Numbered from the stretch's first letter, positions 28,178 through 37,245 are shown. The stretch: DNA of 44,876 nt from Thermus altitudinis (GCF_022760835.1 NZ_JAKTNQ010000019.1:1-44876), one strand, 5' to 3'. Notes: generated by a model from the letters alone, not told the origin. Program-made: numbers and translations.

Positions 28178-29137
28178 TTACGCCTCGCCTTTCAGGATGG
28201 CCTCAATCCGCTCCAGGGCTTCTTTGGGCAGGTCCACCCCGGCGGCTCCCAGGCTTTCTTGGATCTGCTCGGGCCGGGTGGCCCCGGTGATGGCGCTGCT
28301 GATTTCGCGAAGCCTAAGCACCCAGGCCAGGGCCAGCTGGGTGCGGGTGAGGCCCAGCTCATCCGCCACCGCCTTAAGCTTCTGCACCTTCCGGCGGTTT
28401 TCCTCCGTGAGGAAGCGCTCGGCGAACTGGGGGTAGCGGGCGAAGCGGCTTTCCGGCGGGATACCTTCATCGTACCGTCCGGTAAGCATGCCCATGGCCA
28501 AGGGGCTCCAGACCACCAGGCCCATGCCGAAGCGCTGGGCTTCGGGGAGGATCTCCCCTTCCACCCGCTCGCGGTAGAGCATGGAGTACTGGGGTTGCTC
28601 CACCACGGGCGGGTGGAGGCCATTTTCCCGGGCGAAGGTCACTGCCTCAGCAATCCTGGCGGCGGGCCACTCCGAGGTACCCCAATAAAGGGCATAGCCC
28701 TTCTCCACGATGGTGTGCATGGCGTAGACGATTTCCTCCATGGGCACCTCGGGGTCATAGCGGTGGGCGAAGAAGAGGTCCACGTAGTCGGTCCTTAGGC
28801 GCTTTAAGCTTTGGGTAATGCTTTCCAGAAGGTGCTTGCGGCTTAGGCCCCGGTCGTTGGGATCCTCCGACATGGGCCAATAGGCCTTGGTGGAGAGGAC
28901 CAGGGTGTGCCGGGGAAACTCTGAGAGCACCTCCCCCATCACCTCCTCCGCCAGGCCCCGGGCGTAGACATCGGCATTGTCAAAGAAGTTGATCCCGCCC
29001 TCGTAAGCGATCCTCACGATCTCCCGGATGGTTTCCTTGTCCTTCACCACATCCCCAAAGGTGACCCAGGCCCCTAGGGAGATCTCCGAAACCTTGAGGC
29101 CCCACTTGCCCAGCTTGCGGTAGCGCATCTCGCCCAT
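28178..29137 (-). CDS. Aldo/keto reductase, potassium-channel beta-subunit-like
   Basis: This is a 319-residue NADPH-dependent TIM-barrel oxidoreductase of the branch that includes YghZ and voltage-gated channel beta subunits. The catalytic tetrad is visible: Asp53 and Tyr58 in DNADVYARG, Lys84 in LSTKAYW, and a His in DLFFAHRYDP. The C-terminal NADPH site SSAITGATRPEQIQE is intact. The natural substrate is not predictable from sequence; small aldehydes such as methylglyoxal are usual for the family. An ATG three codons downstream (29128) is an alternative start. Its own promoter precedes it, and it converges with the regulator gene with only 6 bases between stops. Confidence 0.92.
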   Translation of the reverse strand: MGEMRYRKLGKWGLKVSEISLGAWVTFGDVVKDKETIREIVRIAYEGGINFFDNADVYARGLAEEVMGEVLSEFPRHTLVLSTKAYWPMSEDPNDRGLSRKHLLESITQSLKRLRTDYVDLFFAHRYDPEVPMEEIVYAMHTIVEKGYALYWGTSEWPAARIAEAVTFARENGLHPPVVEQPQYSMLYRERVEGEILPEAQRFGMGLVVWSPLAMGMLTGRYDEGIPPESRFARYPQFAERFLTEENRRKVQKLKAVADELGLTRTQLALAWVLRLREISSAITGATRPEQIQESLGAAGVDLPKEALERIEAILKGEA

Positions 29138-29146
29138 GGCCCCCCG

Positions 29147-29175
29147 AGTTTACCCCTGGGGTCCGGCGGTGACCA
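29147..29175 (-). promoter_or_regulatory. Promoter of the aldo/keto reductase gene
   Basis: On the minus strand TGGTCA and TAAACT are 17 bases apart, with the -10 box 9 bases before the ATG. The -35 is a partial match (4 of 6). Confidence 0.5.
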
Positions 29176-29180
29176 GTGGG

Positions 29181-29387
29181 TCAGTCCTCCACCTCCAGCA
29201 CCCCACCCGGGGCCTGGAAGCCGATCCCCTTGTGGGTGCCGTCGCAGAAGGGCTTGTTGGCCGAGCCCCCGCAGCGGCACAGGAAAACCCGGGGCCTTTC
29301 CAAGACCTCCTCCCTTTCCCCTATCCGGATCCGGAAGCGTTTTCCCTCTAGCCGGATGGGGCCGTTTTCCAGGAACTCGAGCCGCAT
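29181..29387 (-). CDS. CDGSH-type iron-sulfur protein (mitoNEET-like)
   Basis: This is a 68-residue protein binding a redox-active 2Fe-2S cluster through three Cys and one His. The motif CRCGGSANKPFCDGTH gives ligands Cys37, Cys39, Cys48 and His52, exactly the CDGSH pattern. The N-terminal strands LEFLENGPIRLEGKRFRI build the beta-cap. Thermus has a studied protein of this kind (often called TthNEET), a pH-sensitive electron or cluster carrier. The gene lies directly upstream of the aldo/keto reductase in the same direction and divergent from penicillin acylase. Partners are not evident. Confidence 0.95.
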   Translation of the reverse strand: MRLEFLENGPIRLEGKRFRIRIGEREEVLERPRVFLCRCGGSANKPFCDGTHKGIGFQAPGGVLEVED

Positions 29388-29439
29388 GGGGCCATTTTAG
29401 ACCCTGGGCGTTGGGCCAAGTGGTATGCTCGGTCCAACT

Positions 29440-31749
29440 ATGAAACGCCTCTTGCGGGTTTTAGCCTGGCTTCTGGGCCTGGCGGTTGTGGCCCTTGGCC
29501 TTTTGGCCTTGGGGGCCTACGTGACCTTGCGGGCTTCCTTGCCCCAGGGGGAAGGGCGTATGGCCCTAAAGGGCCTGGATGCCCCGGTGGAGGTGGGGCG
29601 GGATGGAAGGGGGGTGGTGCGCATCCGGGCCCAGAGCCTTAAGGATCTCTTCTTTGCCCAAGGCTTTGTCCACGCCCAGGAGAGGCTTTGGCAGATGGAG
29701 TTCCAAAGGCGGGTGGGCCAGGGAAGGCTTTCCGAGGTGCTGGGGGAGGCCACCTTGGCCCAGGACCGTTTCTTACGGACCTGGGGCTTTTACCGGGCGG
29801 CCCAAGAGGCCTACGAGAGGCTTTACCCTGAGGAAAAAGTGGCGGTGGACGCCTATGTGGCTGGGGTGAACGCCTTCTTGCAAAGCGGGGCGCCCTTGCC
29901 CCCGGAGTTCCGCCTCCTTGCTTTCCGCCCCGAGCCCTGGACCGGTCCCGACGTTCTGGTCTGGGCCAAGATGATGAGCTTTGACCTCAGTGGCAACTGG
30001 GAGGAGGAGCTTTTGCGCCATCGCCTCCTGGCCCGAGGGATCCGCCCGGAAAGGCTTCTTGAGCTTCTCCCCCCGTACCCCGAGGAGGCCCCCACCGTCC
30101 TCCAAGGCGAGGACCTAAGGCTTCCCCTGAACCGGGAAGAGGCCCCGGCAGCCCTTCTCCAGATGGCCCCGCCCCGCTTTATGGAGGCCAGCAACAACTG
30201 GGTGGTGGCGGGAAGCCGCACGGTAACGGGAAAACCCTTCTTGGCCAACGACCCCCACCTGCGCCTGGGGGCGCCAAGCCTCTGGTTCCTCATGGCCTTG
30301 GAAGCCCCCGGTTACCAGGTCATCGGGGCCAGCCTCCCCGGGGTCCCCGGTATCGTGATCGGGCGCAACGACCGCATCGCTTGGGGCGTTACCAACGTGG
30401 GGGCGGACGTGCAGGACCTCTACCTCCTGGAGGACGTGGAGGGCCAGGGGTACCGCTACCAGGGCCAGGTCCTTCCCTACCGGGTGCGGGAGGAACGCAT
30501 CCGGGTGAAGGGGGGTAGGGAGGAGACCCTCCAGGTGCGGGAAACCCTGTACGGTCCCGTGATCACCGACGCCCTGGAGGACCCCCCTAAGACCCCTATG
30601 GCCCTACGCTGGGTGAGCCTGGATGCGGAGGACCATATCCTCATGGCCTATCTGGGGATCAACCGGGCGCGTAACTTTCAGGAGTTCGTGGCCGCCCTAG
30701 GCCACTACTCCGCCCCCAGCCAAAACTTCGTCTATGCCGATGTGGACGGGAATATCGGCTACATCGCCCCCGGGAAGTTCCCCATCCGCAAGGAGGGGCA
30801 CACCGGGATGGTGCCGGTGCCGGGCAATGGGGCGTGGGACTGGCAGGGTTACCGCCGGCCCGAGGAGTGGCCCCAGGTGCTGAACCCCCAAGAGGGCCTT
30901 ATCGTCACCGCCAACAACAAGGTGACCCCCGAGGGCTTTCCCTATGCCCTCACCTACGATTGGGCCGAGCCCTATCGGGCAGAGCGCATAAGGGAGCTCC
31001 TCCTGGCCAAGGAAAAGCTTTCTCCCGCCGATATGCAGGCGGTTCAGCAGGACCAAAAAAGCCTGCTTTTCCGGGATTTTCGTCCCGTGTTGGAGCTTCT
31101 AAACCCCCTTTCCGAAAGGGGCCGGGCTTGGAGGGAGAGGCTTTTGGCCTGGGATGGGGTGATGGGCCAGAACTCGGAGGACGCCTTGGTCTTCGCCCTG
31201 TGGTACACGGAGCTCACCCGTCTGCCCGCCCAGGAGGTGGGGGAAGCCTTTTGGGATGAGCCCCGGTATCTCCTGAAGGCGCTTAAGGAGGGGGACAAGA
31301 ACTGCGACCAGCCGGAAACCGAGTACCGGGAATCCTGCCTGGATTTTGCCGCCTTGGCCTTGGAGAGGGCTTTGGACCGGAAGGAGGCCCTTAAGGTGCG
31401 CTCCTGGGGGGCGGTGCACCGGGCGGTCTTCCCCCATGCGGTTCTCACCCATACCCCTTTGAAGCGCTTTACCGACAGGATGGTTTCCTTCGGCGGCGAC
31501 CGGTACACGGTGAACGTGGGCCCCTTTGATCCCACCACCCTTCTCATGAGCCACGGGCCCAGCTACCGCCAAATCGTGGACCTTGCCCAGACAGAAGCCT
31601 CCTTCTTCATCCACCCCATGGGCCAGACGGGGCATTTCCTGTCCGCCCATTACGCTGATCTCCTTCCCGGGTGGGCCCAGGGCCGCTACCTTTCCATGGC
31701 CTTCCGGGCGGAGAGGGAAAAGGTTCTGCTTTTGGAGCCGGGGCGGTAG
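29440..31749 (+). CDS. Penicillin acylase family N-terminal-nucleophile hydrolase
   Basis: This is a 769-residue precursor of a two-chain Ntn hydrolase. An N-terminal membrane or signal segment (MKRLLRVLAWLLGLAVVALG) directs it out of the cytosol. The A-chain region follows, and the self-cleavage site is in MEASNNWVVAG, making Ser251 the N-terminal nucleophile of the large chain; LANDPHL follows as in all members. Thermus penicillin acylase is known to hydrolyse penicillins and related acyl amides; physiological targets may be acyl-homoserine lactones or other amides. The ATG at 29440 is chosen over one at 29425, which would overlap a TATGCT promoter box (29424-29429). It runs towards the convergent LonC-type gene. 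Confidence 0.93.
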   Translation: MKRLLRVLAWLLGLAVVALGLLALGAYVTLRASLPQGEGRMALKGLDAPVEVGRDGRGVVRIRAQSLKDLFFAQGFVHAQERLWQMEFQRRVGQGRLSEVLGEATLAQDRFLRTWGFYRAAQEAYERLYPEEKVAVDAYVAGVNAFLQSGAPLPPEFRLLAFRPEPWTGPDVLVWAKMMSFDLSGNWEEELLRHRLLARGIRPERLLELLPPYPEEAPTVLQGEDLRLPLNREEAPAALLQMAPPRFMEASNNWVVAGSRTVTGKPFLANDPHLRLGAPSLWFLMALEAPGYQVIGASLPGVPGIVIGRNDRIAWGVTNVGADVQDLYLLEDVEGQGYRYQGQVLPYRVREERIRVKGGREETLQVRETLYGPVITDALEDPPKTPMALRWVSLDAEDHILMAYLGINRARNFQEFVAALGHYSAPSQNFVYADVDGNIGYIAPGKFPIRKEGHTGMVPVPGNGAWDWQGYRRPEEWPQVLNPQEGLIVTANNKVTPEGFPYALTYDWAEPYRAERIRELLLAKEKLSPADMQAVQQDQKSLLFRDFRPVLELLNPLSERGRAWRERLLAWDGVMGQNSEDALVFALWYTELTRLPAQEVGEAFWDEPRYLLKALKEGDKNCDQPETEYRESCLDFAALALERALDRKEALKVRSWGAVHRAVFPHAVLTHTPLKRFTDRMVSFGGDRYTVNVGPFDPTTLLMSHGPSYRQIVDLAQTEASFFIHPMGQTGHFLSAHYADLLPGWAQGRYLSMAFRAEREKVLLLEPGR

Positions 31750-31819
31750 ACCCCGGCCAATCCTCTTTTCGGGCCACGCTCTTGGGCCCCTACGGAGCAC
31801 GATGTGGCGAGAAACGGGA

Positions 31820-33901
31820 TCACTCCTCCTTCTCTAGCTTTTGGAAATGCTCCAGCACCTCCCGCACCCTATCGTGGACCCAGTAGGCCTTGCGCCCGAA
31901 GAGGAGTTCAATGGCCTCGTCCACCCCTTCCACCGCATAGAGGTGGAAGCGCCCTTTCTCCACTGCTTCCACCACCTCCTTGCGCAGGGTCAGGTGGGGA
32001 AGGTTAGCCTTGGGAAGCACCACCCCTTGGCTTCCCGTAAGCCCTAGGGTCTGGCATACCCGGAAGAAGCCCTCCACCTTCTCCGCCACCCGGCCCACGG
32101 CCAGCACCCGGCCCGTTTGGTCCAGGCTGCCGGTGACCGCCAGGTCCTGGCGTAAGGGAAGCCCGGAGATGGCGGAAAGCACGGCCAAAAGCTCCGCCAG
32201 CCCCGCGGAATCTCCTTCAATGCCCCCATAGCTTTGCTCAAAGACCAGGCTCACCGTGGCGGAAAGAGCCCCCAGGCTGGCATAGGTGCCCCTTAGGTAG
32301 CCAGCTAGGGTGAGGACCGCCTTGTGGAAGACCTGCCCCCCCAGGCCCACCTCCCGGTCTATGGAGAGGATGCCTTCCCGCCCGGGGCCCGCCTGGGCGG
32401 TGATGCGCACCGGCCGCCCCTGGGGCAGGGGGCCTTCCACCACCACCAGGCCGTTGATCTCGCCGGTCCGCATCCCCTGGACCTCCAGGGCCACCACCCC
32501 CTCCTCCAGGTCCTTGAGGTAGAGCTCCTCCTCGAGGCCAAACCGCTCTTCCCGGGTCTGGATGGCTTCCTCCACCGCTTGGCGGTCCAGGGGACGGCGG
32601 AAGGCCTGGGCTTCCTGGGCCAGGTCCAAAAGGCGGTAAAGCCGGGCATCCAGCCTCTCCTTGTGCCCCGCCCAGCGCCGGGCCTCGTCCGCCAGGGCGG
32701 AGAGACCCTCGGGGGTCAGGGCCACCCCCTGGGCCTCTAAAAATCCCCCCAGGTAGGCCACGTTCTCCTGGGTGTAGGGGATCTCCGGGCTAAACTCCAC
32801 GCGGAAGGGGAATAGCTCCAAAAACTCCTCGTCTTCCTCCAAAAAGGCCATCACCTCAGGGGGGCCCACCAAAAACACCTGGGCCTCGAGGGGGGCGGGC
32901 TTGAGGCGGGGGCCCTTGACCTCGGGCCTGGGGGCTAAGGGCTCCACCTCCTTGGTGGCCAGAGCCCGCTTCAAAAGGGTATAGCTCCCCAGCTCCCACA
33001 CCCGGTGGGCCTCCAGGACCAAAACCCCCCCCGTGGCCCGGTGCAGGGCCCCGGGGCGCAAAAGCCCCAGGTGGGTGGAGAGGTGGCCCTCTTGCATCTC
33101 GTACTCCAGGTGGCCGAAAAGCCTTTCCGGACTGGGGTTAGGCTCGTAGACCACCCGGCTTCCCCCCTCCACCAGAAGGCGGGGTAGGAGCCTTTCTAGG
33201 GCCGGGGTTTCCTCGAGGGCCGCCGCCCGCAGAAGGGTTTCCGTGATCCAGTCCAGGTACCGTCCCGCCTGGGGAAAGCGCCCTTTCAACTCCAGGGCCT
33301 TGGGCAGGAGGAAGCGCTCGGCAAAACCCCGCCTCAAGGCGGCCACCTCTGCCTCCGCCCGTTGGCGCACGTCCACGTAGGCCAAGACGGTTTCCTCCAG
33401 CTTGGCGGAAAGCTCCGGGGGCAAGGGACCCTTGCCCGAAAGCCTCAGGCCCTCTTCGCCTTCCAAAAGGGCAAACCCATAGCCCTCCGCCTCCTGGGCC
33501 AAGGCCTTCAGGAGGGCTTCGGCCTCCTTCTCGTAGCGGGCCTCCACCAGGCTTTTGGCGTAGAGGAAGCCCTTTTCCCGGAAGAGGGCGGGAGTGAACT
33601 CGGAAAGGAGGGCCTCCACCCCTTCCACCAGGGCCCGGCCCTGGCCCTCCGGGAGGAGAAGGGGAAAGGCCTCCTCCCCCAAGGGCAGGTAGACCAGTTC
33701 TTCCTTGGGAAAGGTGCGCCCTTCCAGGAGGGCGAGGAGGCGTTTCCTCTTGCCTAGACCGCTTGGCCCCACCAAATAGCCGTGCCCCCCCTGGCGGAAG
33801 GCGGCCTCGAGGGCCTTTAGAGCCCGCTCCTGGCCAAAGAAGAGGGGCGCGGGCTTAGGATGTATGGGCGGGGTGAACCAGCGCAAGGGGAAGACCCGCA
33901 T
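31820..33901 (-). CDS. lonC: LonC-type (ATP-independent) Lon family protease
   Basis: This is a 693-residue protein with a degraded AAA+-like N-terminal part and a complete Lon catalytic domain at about 490-680. The catalytic dyad is Ser565 (IEGDSAGLAELLAVL) and Lys608 (RVAEKVEGFF), 43 residues apart as in other Lon proteases. The P-loop reads GPSGLGKRK (45-53), with Arg where Ser or Thr should follow the Lys, and the Walker B region GGVLVLEAHRV lacks the Asp-Glu pair. These are the hallmarks of LonC, studied in Meiothermus taiwanensis as a protease that needs no ATP and degrades unfolded proteins. A long helical insertion (about 130-240) lies within the ATPase-like part. TATAGT 8 bases before the ATG suggests a near-leaderless start. 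Confidence 0.88.
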   Translation of the reverse strand: MRVFPLRWFTPPIHPKPAPLFFGQERALKALEAAFRQGGHGYLVGPSGLGKRKRLLALLEGRTFPKEELVYLPLGEEAFPLLLPEGQGRALVEGVEALLSEFTPALFREKGFLYAKSLVEARYEKEAEALLKALAQEAEGYGFALLEGEEGLRLSGKGPLPPELSAKLEETVLAYVDVRQRAEAEVAALRRGFAERFLLPKALELKGRFPQAGRYLDWITETLLRAAALEETPALERLLPRLLVEGGSRVVYEPNPSPERLFGHLEYEMQEGHLSTHLGLLRPGALHRATGGVLVLEAHRVWELGSYTLLKRALATKEVEPLAPRPEVKGPRLKPAPLEAQVFLVGPPEVMAFLEEDEEFLELFPFRVEFSPEIPYTQENVAYLGGFLEAQGVALTPEGLSALADEARRWAGHKERLDARLYRLLDLAQEAQAFRRPLDRQAVEEAIQTREERFGLEEELYLKDLEEGVVALEVQGMRTGEINGLVVVEGPLPQGRPVRITAQAGPGREGILSIDREVGLGGQVFHKAVLTLAGYLRGTYASLGALSATVSLVFEQSYGGIEGDSAGLAELLAVLSAISGLPLRQDLAVTGSLDQTGRVLAVGRVAEKVEGFFRVCQTLGLTGSQGVVLPKANLPHLTLRKEVVEAVEKGRFHLYAVEGVDEAIELLFGRKAYWVHDRVREVLEHFQKLEKEE

Positions 33902-33909
33902 CGGGCTCC

Positions 33910-33915
33910 ACTATA
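33910..33915 (-). promoter_or_regulatory. -10 box for the LonC-type gene
   Basis: TATAGT on the minus strand lies 8 bases before the start codon, in the short gap shared with divergent glgC. A TAAACT box for glgC lies on the plus strand at 33944-33949, 22 bases before its start. Neither has a strong -35. Confidence 0.5.
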
Positions 33916-33970
33916 CCCGGACGTTTGCCCCCGGGCTTTGGGGTAAACTGGCGGGCAAAGGAGGGATTCC

Positions 33971-35215
33971 ATGGTGAAGGTGGAGGTTTTGGGGATGATC
34001 CTGGCGGGGGGGCAGGGAAGCCGCCTTTATCCCCTTACCGCCAAGCGGGCCAAGCCGGCGGTGCCCTTCGGGGCCAAGTACCGCATTATTGACTTTGTTC
34101 TTAATAACTTCGTGAACTCCGGGATCTACTCCATCTACGTGCTCACCCAGTTCAAGGCCCAGTCCCTCACCGAACACATCCAGCGCTACTGGCGCTTCGG
34201 GGCTTTTTTGGAGGACCACTTCATCCTTTTGGTGCCCGCCCAGATGTACCGCTATGAGGAGCTGGGCCCCGTCTGGTACCGGGGCACCGCCGACGCCATC
34301 TACCAGAACCTGCACCTGGTACACAACCATGCTCCCCAGGCGGTGGCCATCTTCGGAGGGGACCACATCTTCAAGATGAACATCCGCCACATGGTGGAGT
34401 ACCACTACGAAAAACGCGCCGACATTACCATCGCCGCCTACCCCGTGCCGGTGGAGGAGGCCAGCCGCTTCGGGGTTTTGCAGGTGGACCCGGACTGGCG
34501 CATCACCGAGTTCCAGGAGAAGCCCAAAAGCCCCAAGCCCCTACCCAACAAGCCCCACCTGGCCCTGGCCTCCATGGGCAACTACATCTTCCGTACCGAG
34601 GCCCTCTTTGAGCTCTTAGAGGCCGATGCCAAGGAGGCTGCCTCCAGTCACGACTTTGGCAAGGATGTGATCCCCAGGGCCCTCAAGGAGGGGTATAGGG
34701 TCTTTGCCTATGATTTCCACCGCAACCCCATCCCCGGCCAGGAGGGTCCCAACCTGTACTGGCGGGATGTAGGCACCCTGGACGCCTACTTTGAGGCCAG
34801 CATGGACCTGGTCAAGGTCATTCCCGAGTTTGACCTCTTCAACCCCGAATGGCCCCTAAGGACCGCCAACCTCTTCAGCCCCCCTGCCAAGTTCGTGCAC
34901 GAAACGGGGGAGCGGGTGGGCCGGGCGCTGAACAGCCTTCTGGCCGGGGGCGTCATCGTGAGCGGGGGCACGGTGCGGGAGTCGGTCCTCTTCCGCCGGG
35001 TGCGGGTGAACTCCTACAGTCTGGTGGAGCGCTCCGTCCTCTTTGACGACGTGGAGGTGGGCCGCTACTGCAAGATCCGCAACGCCATCATTGACAAGGA
35101 CGTGAAGATCCCTCCCCATACCGAGATCGGCTACGACCTGGATGCCGACCGTGGCCGGGGCTTCACCGTTACCCCGGAAGGGGTGGTGGTGGTGCCCAAG
35201 GGCTACCGCTTTTAG
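33971..35215 (+). CDS. glgC: Glucose-1-phosphate adenylyltransferase (ADP-glucose pyrophosphorylase)
   Basis: This is a 414-residue enzyme joining glucose 1-phosphate and ATP to ADP-glucose, the committed step of bacterial glycogen synthesis. The nucleotidyltransferase motif is [20 protein letters not shown] (residues 9-28), followed by [16 protein letters not shown] and the active-site stretch [10 protein letters not shown]. The C-terminal part is a left-handed beta-helix with the usual hexapeptide pattern, where allosteric effectors act. The start has AAAGGAGGG 6-7 bases upstream, unlike the leaderless genes around it. The next gene follows after 2 bases. glgA lies 2 kb downstream, in a separate transcription unit. 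Confidence 0.97.
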   Translation: MVKVEVLGMILAGGQGSRLYPLTAKRAKPAVPFGAKYRIIDFVLNNFVNSGIYSIYVLTQFKAQSLTEHIQRYWRFGAFLEDHFILLVPAQMYRYEELGPVWYRGTADAIYQNLHLVHNHAPQAVAIFGGDHIFKMNIRHMVEYHYEKRADITIAAYPVPVEEASRFGVLQVDPDWRITEFQEKPKSPKPLPNKPHLALASMGNYIFRTEALFELLEADAKEAASSHDFGKDVIPRALKEGYRVFAYDFHRNPIPGQEGPNLYWRDVGTLDAYFEASMDLVKVIPEFDLFNPEWPLRTANLFSPPAKFVHETGERVGRALNSLLAGGVIVSGGTVRESVLFRRVRVNSYSLVERSVLFDDVEVGRYCKIRNAIIDKDVKIPPHTEIGYDLDADRGRGFTVTPEGVVVVPKGYRF

Positions 35216-35217
35216 CC

Positions 35218-35904
35218 ATGGAGAAGCATCCGGGTAAGCTTTTCTACCGCCTTACCCGTCTTGCCCAGGGGGAGGAGCTTCCCCTAAAGCGGAAGCCCAA
35301 GGCCAAGGTCTACGCCAATCCCCTGGAAACCCAGGCCCTGCCCCCCTTCCGGGAGGAGGGGGGACCGCCTTTGTTCCGGGTGCTTTCCCAGCTTAGGCCC
35401 CTTTTGCCCGAGGTGGGCTCGGCCCTTACCCTGAAGGACCTTTCTCAGGTCCTCTATCCCTTGGCGGAGCGCTTGGGGAGACGGGGGTTTCCCTCGGCGG
35501 GGGAGGCTTACCCCTTGGAGGTGTATTTGGTGGTGCGCCGGGTGGAGGGGGTGTTCCCTGGGGTGTACCATTACTTCCCAAAGGAGCATCAGCTTTTCCA
35601 GATTGCCGCCAAGGTGGAGGAGGCCTCCTGGTCGGAGGCCCTTTTGGGGCTGGATTTGGGGAAGGCGGCGGCCCTTTTAGTCTTCACCCTGGTGCCGGAG
35701 CGGAGCGAGGCCTTGTTTGGGCTAAGGGGGTACCGGTATGCTCTTTTGGAGGCAGGCTATGCTGCGGGCCTGGTCCTCTTGGCGGCGGTGGGCCAGGGTT
35801 TGGCCGCCTACCCGGCGGAAACCTTTTATGATGAGAGCGTGGCCCGGCTCTTGCGGCTTCCGGAAGGGGAGTATCCAGGAGTGGTGGTGATTTTGGGGCG
35901 TTAG
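35218..35904 (+). CDS. SagB/ThcOx-type nitroreductase-fold dehydrogenase
   Basis: This is a 228-residue FMN-dependent protein of the nitroreductase fold. The signature RRGFPSAGEAYPLEVYLVV (about residues 88-106) is that of SagB-type dehydrogenases, where Arg and Ser contact FMN, and GVYHYFPKEHQL is the following conserved block. SagB-like enzymes oxidise azolines in peptide natural products, but many stand-alone members have no known role. No precursor peptide, cyclodehydratase or protease is next to it. It begins 2 bases after glgC, so it is co-translated with glycogen synthesis and probably not a peptide-modifying enzyme here. The substrate is unknown. Confidence 0.82.
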   Translation: MEKHPGKLFYRLTRLAQGEELPLKRKPKAKVYANPLETQALPPFREEGGPPLFRVLSQLRPLLPEVGSALTLKDLSQVLYPLAERLGRRGFPSAGEAYPLEVYLVVRRVEGVFPGVYHYFPKEHQLFQIAAKVEEASWSEALLGLDLGKAAALLVFTLVPERSEALFGLRGYRYALLEAGYAAGLVLLAAVGQGLAAYPAETFYDESVARLLRLPEGEYPGVVVILGR

Positions 35905-35931
35905 GATTAACGGGGTATTTGGGAAGGCCTT

Positions 35932-36606
35932 ATGGCGAGGATTCTCTTGGTGGAGGACGATCCCCAAGTGGGGGAGCTGGTTAAGCGGTTTTTGGAGAAG
36001 GAGGGGCTTGGGGTGGACTGGGCCCGCACGGGCCGGGAGGCCTTGCATCAGGTTTGGAATAGGGCCAAGCCGGACCTGGTGGTCCTGGACCGGGGGCTTC
36101 CCGATATGGAGGGCCTCGAGGTCCTCAAGGCCTTGCGGGACCTGGACCCTTGGCTCCCGGTTTTGCTCCTAACCGGTAAGGCCGACGAGGACAGCCGGGT
36201 GGAGGGGCTTCTGGAGGGGGCGGACGACTACCTGGGCAAGCCCTTCTCCCTTAAGGAACTTTTGGCCCGTATCAAGGCCCTTCTCCGCCGAAGCGGCAAG
36301 GAGGGTAGGCGGCATTTTGGCCCCTTAGAGCTGGACCTGGAGGCCAAGAAGGCCTACCTGGAGGGTCAGCCCTTGAAGCTTTCCGCCACCGAAACCAACC
36401 TCCTCTTTGTTCTGGCCCAGACCCCGGGAAGGGTGTACACCCGGGAGGAACTTTTGGAAAGGGTTTGGGGGCCAGATTTTGAGGGCTCCGAGCGGGTGGT
36501 GGACGCCTATATCCGCCTCTTGCGTAAAAAGCTCAAAGACAACCCCCAGGCTCCCCGGTTCATAGAAACCGTGGTGGGGATGGGGTACCGTTTCCTGGGC
36601 GAGTGA
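35932..36606 (+). CDS. OmpR/PhoB-family response regulator, orphan
   Basis: This is a 224-residue DNA-binding response regulator. The receiver domain (1-120) has the acidic pocket EDD at 8-10, phospho-acceptor Asp53 (VVLDRGLPD), Thr81 and Lys103 (GKPFS). The C-terminal winged helix (about 130-224) has the typical RVYTREELLERVWG and the recognition helix SERVVDAYIRLLRKKL, ending in VETVVGMGYRF-like sequence (FIETVVGMGYRFLGE). No histidine kinase is adjacent, so its partner is encoded elsewhere. The gap to the preceding SagB-like gene is 27 bases, and its stop overlaps the next start, so it may be part of the glgC transcript. Confidence 0.92.
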   Translation: MARILLVEDDPQVGELVKRFLEKEGLGVDWARTGREALHQVWNRAKPDLVVLDRGLPDMEGLEVLKALRDLDPWLPVLLLTGKADEDSRVEGLLEGADDYLGKPFSLKELLARIKALLRRSGKEGRRHFGPLELDLEAKKAYLEGQPLKLSATETNLLFVLAQTPGRVYTREELLERVWGPDFEGSERVVDAYIRLLRKKLKDNPQAPRFIETVVGMGYRFLGE

Positions 36607-36992
36607 TGGAGCGGGTGTTCGTCTACGGCACCCTGCGGCCCGGGGAAAGGAACTACCCCTTGGTGGAGGGGCGGGTGGTGAAGGTCCTGCCCGGGCACGT
36701 GGAGGGCTTTCGCCTTTTCCACCTGGCCGAGGGGCTCGGCCGTCCCTATCCTTACCCTGGCATGGTTCCTGGGGAGGGAAGGGTCTACGGGGAGGTCCTC
36801 TTTTTGCCGGAGGAGGCCCTTTCCCTCTTGGACGAGCTGGAGGAGGAGGGGATGGAGTACCGGCGGGTGCAGGTGCGGGTGGAGACGGAGGAGGGCCCCC
36901 TCTTGGCCTGGACGTACCTCTATTTGGGGGACCTCGAGGGGGCGGTGTTGGTGCCCCAAGGGGAATGGCACGACTCCCCAGGTTCCACCTAG
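36606..36992 (+). CDS. Gamma-glutamylcyclotransferase-fold (AIG2/GGCT-like) protein
   Basis: This is a protein of 128 residues with the GGCT fold. The signature VYGTLRPGERNYPLV at the N-terminus binds the substrate's glutamyl group in active members. The catalytic acid position is in LLDELEEEGMEYRRVQV. Members cleave gamma-glutamyl amines or peptides to 5-oxoproline, but many short bacterial homologues have no proven activity. The ATG at 36606 overlaps the response-regulator stop (TGATG); a GTG one codon earlier is equally possible. The last residues (EWHDSPGST) run over sequence that in another frame resembles a transposase start, so the true C-terminus may have been altered. Confidence 0.85.
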   Translation: MERVFVYGTLRPGERNYPLVEGRVVKVLPGHVEGFRLFHLAEGLGRPYPYPGMVPGEGRVYGEVLFLPEEALSLLDELEEEGMEYRRVQVRVETEEGPLLAWTYLYLGDLEGAVLVPQGEWHDSPGST

Positions 36993-37012
36993 GCGGGGCC
37001 TTGCCCGTCTAG
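36965..37012 (+). pseudogene. Possible 5' remnant of a RAYT/IS200-like transposase gene
   Basis: From the ATG at 36965, in a frame different from the GGCT gene, the DNA reads MARLPRFHLGGALPV and then a stop. RAYT and IS200-like Y1 transposases very often begin MARLPRFHLPGA. No further similarity is visible downstream, so only about 15 codons would survive. Chance cannot be ruled out. Confidence 0.2.
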
Positions 37013-37026
37013 CGCAGGTTAGAGGG

Positions 37027-37075
37027 GAAGCCCTTTTGCCGGCCTTGGGCGGGGTGCTTTCCAAGGGCTTCTTTT
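37027..37075 (+). terminator. Long-loop hairpin with T tail after the GGCT-like gene
   Basis: GAAGCCCTT (37027-37035) pairs perfectly with AAGGGCTTC (37063-37071) and is followed by TTTT. The 27-base loop is unusually long. It lies in a 265-base gap before glgA that otherwise holds only non-coding sequence, and it likely ends the glgC-GGCT transcript. Confidence 0.5.
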
Positions 37076-37245
37076 CCCAAGCATCGGGTACCGCGCCCTT
37101 GGGGATGCCCTACCGGTTCTTCACTGCACGGGGCCCCAGCCAGGCCTCATCTTGGCGACACCAGGGGAAAAGCGGGGCGCAAAAGGGTACTAAGCCTTCG
37201 GGGTAGAGGGGCTTTGGTTTGGTCCAAGCGAGCCTCGCGGGCATG

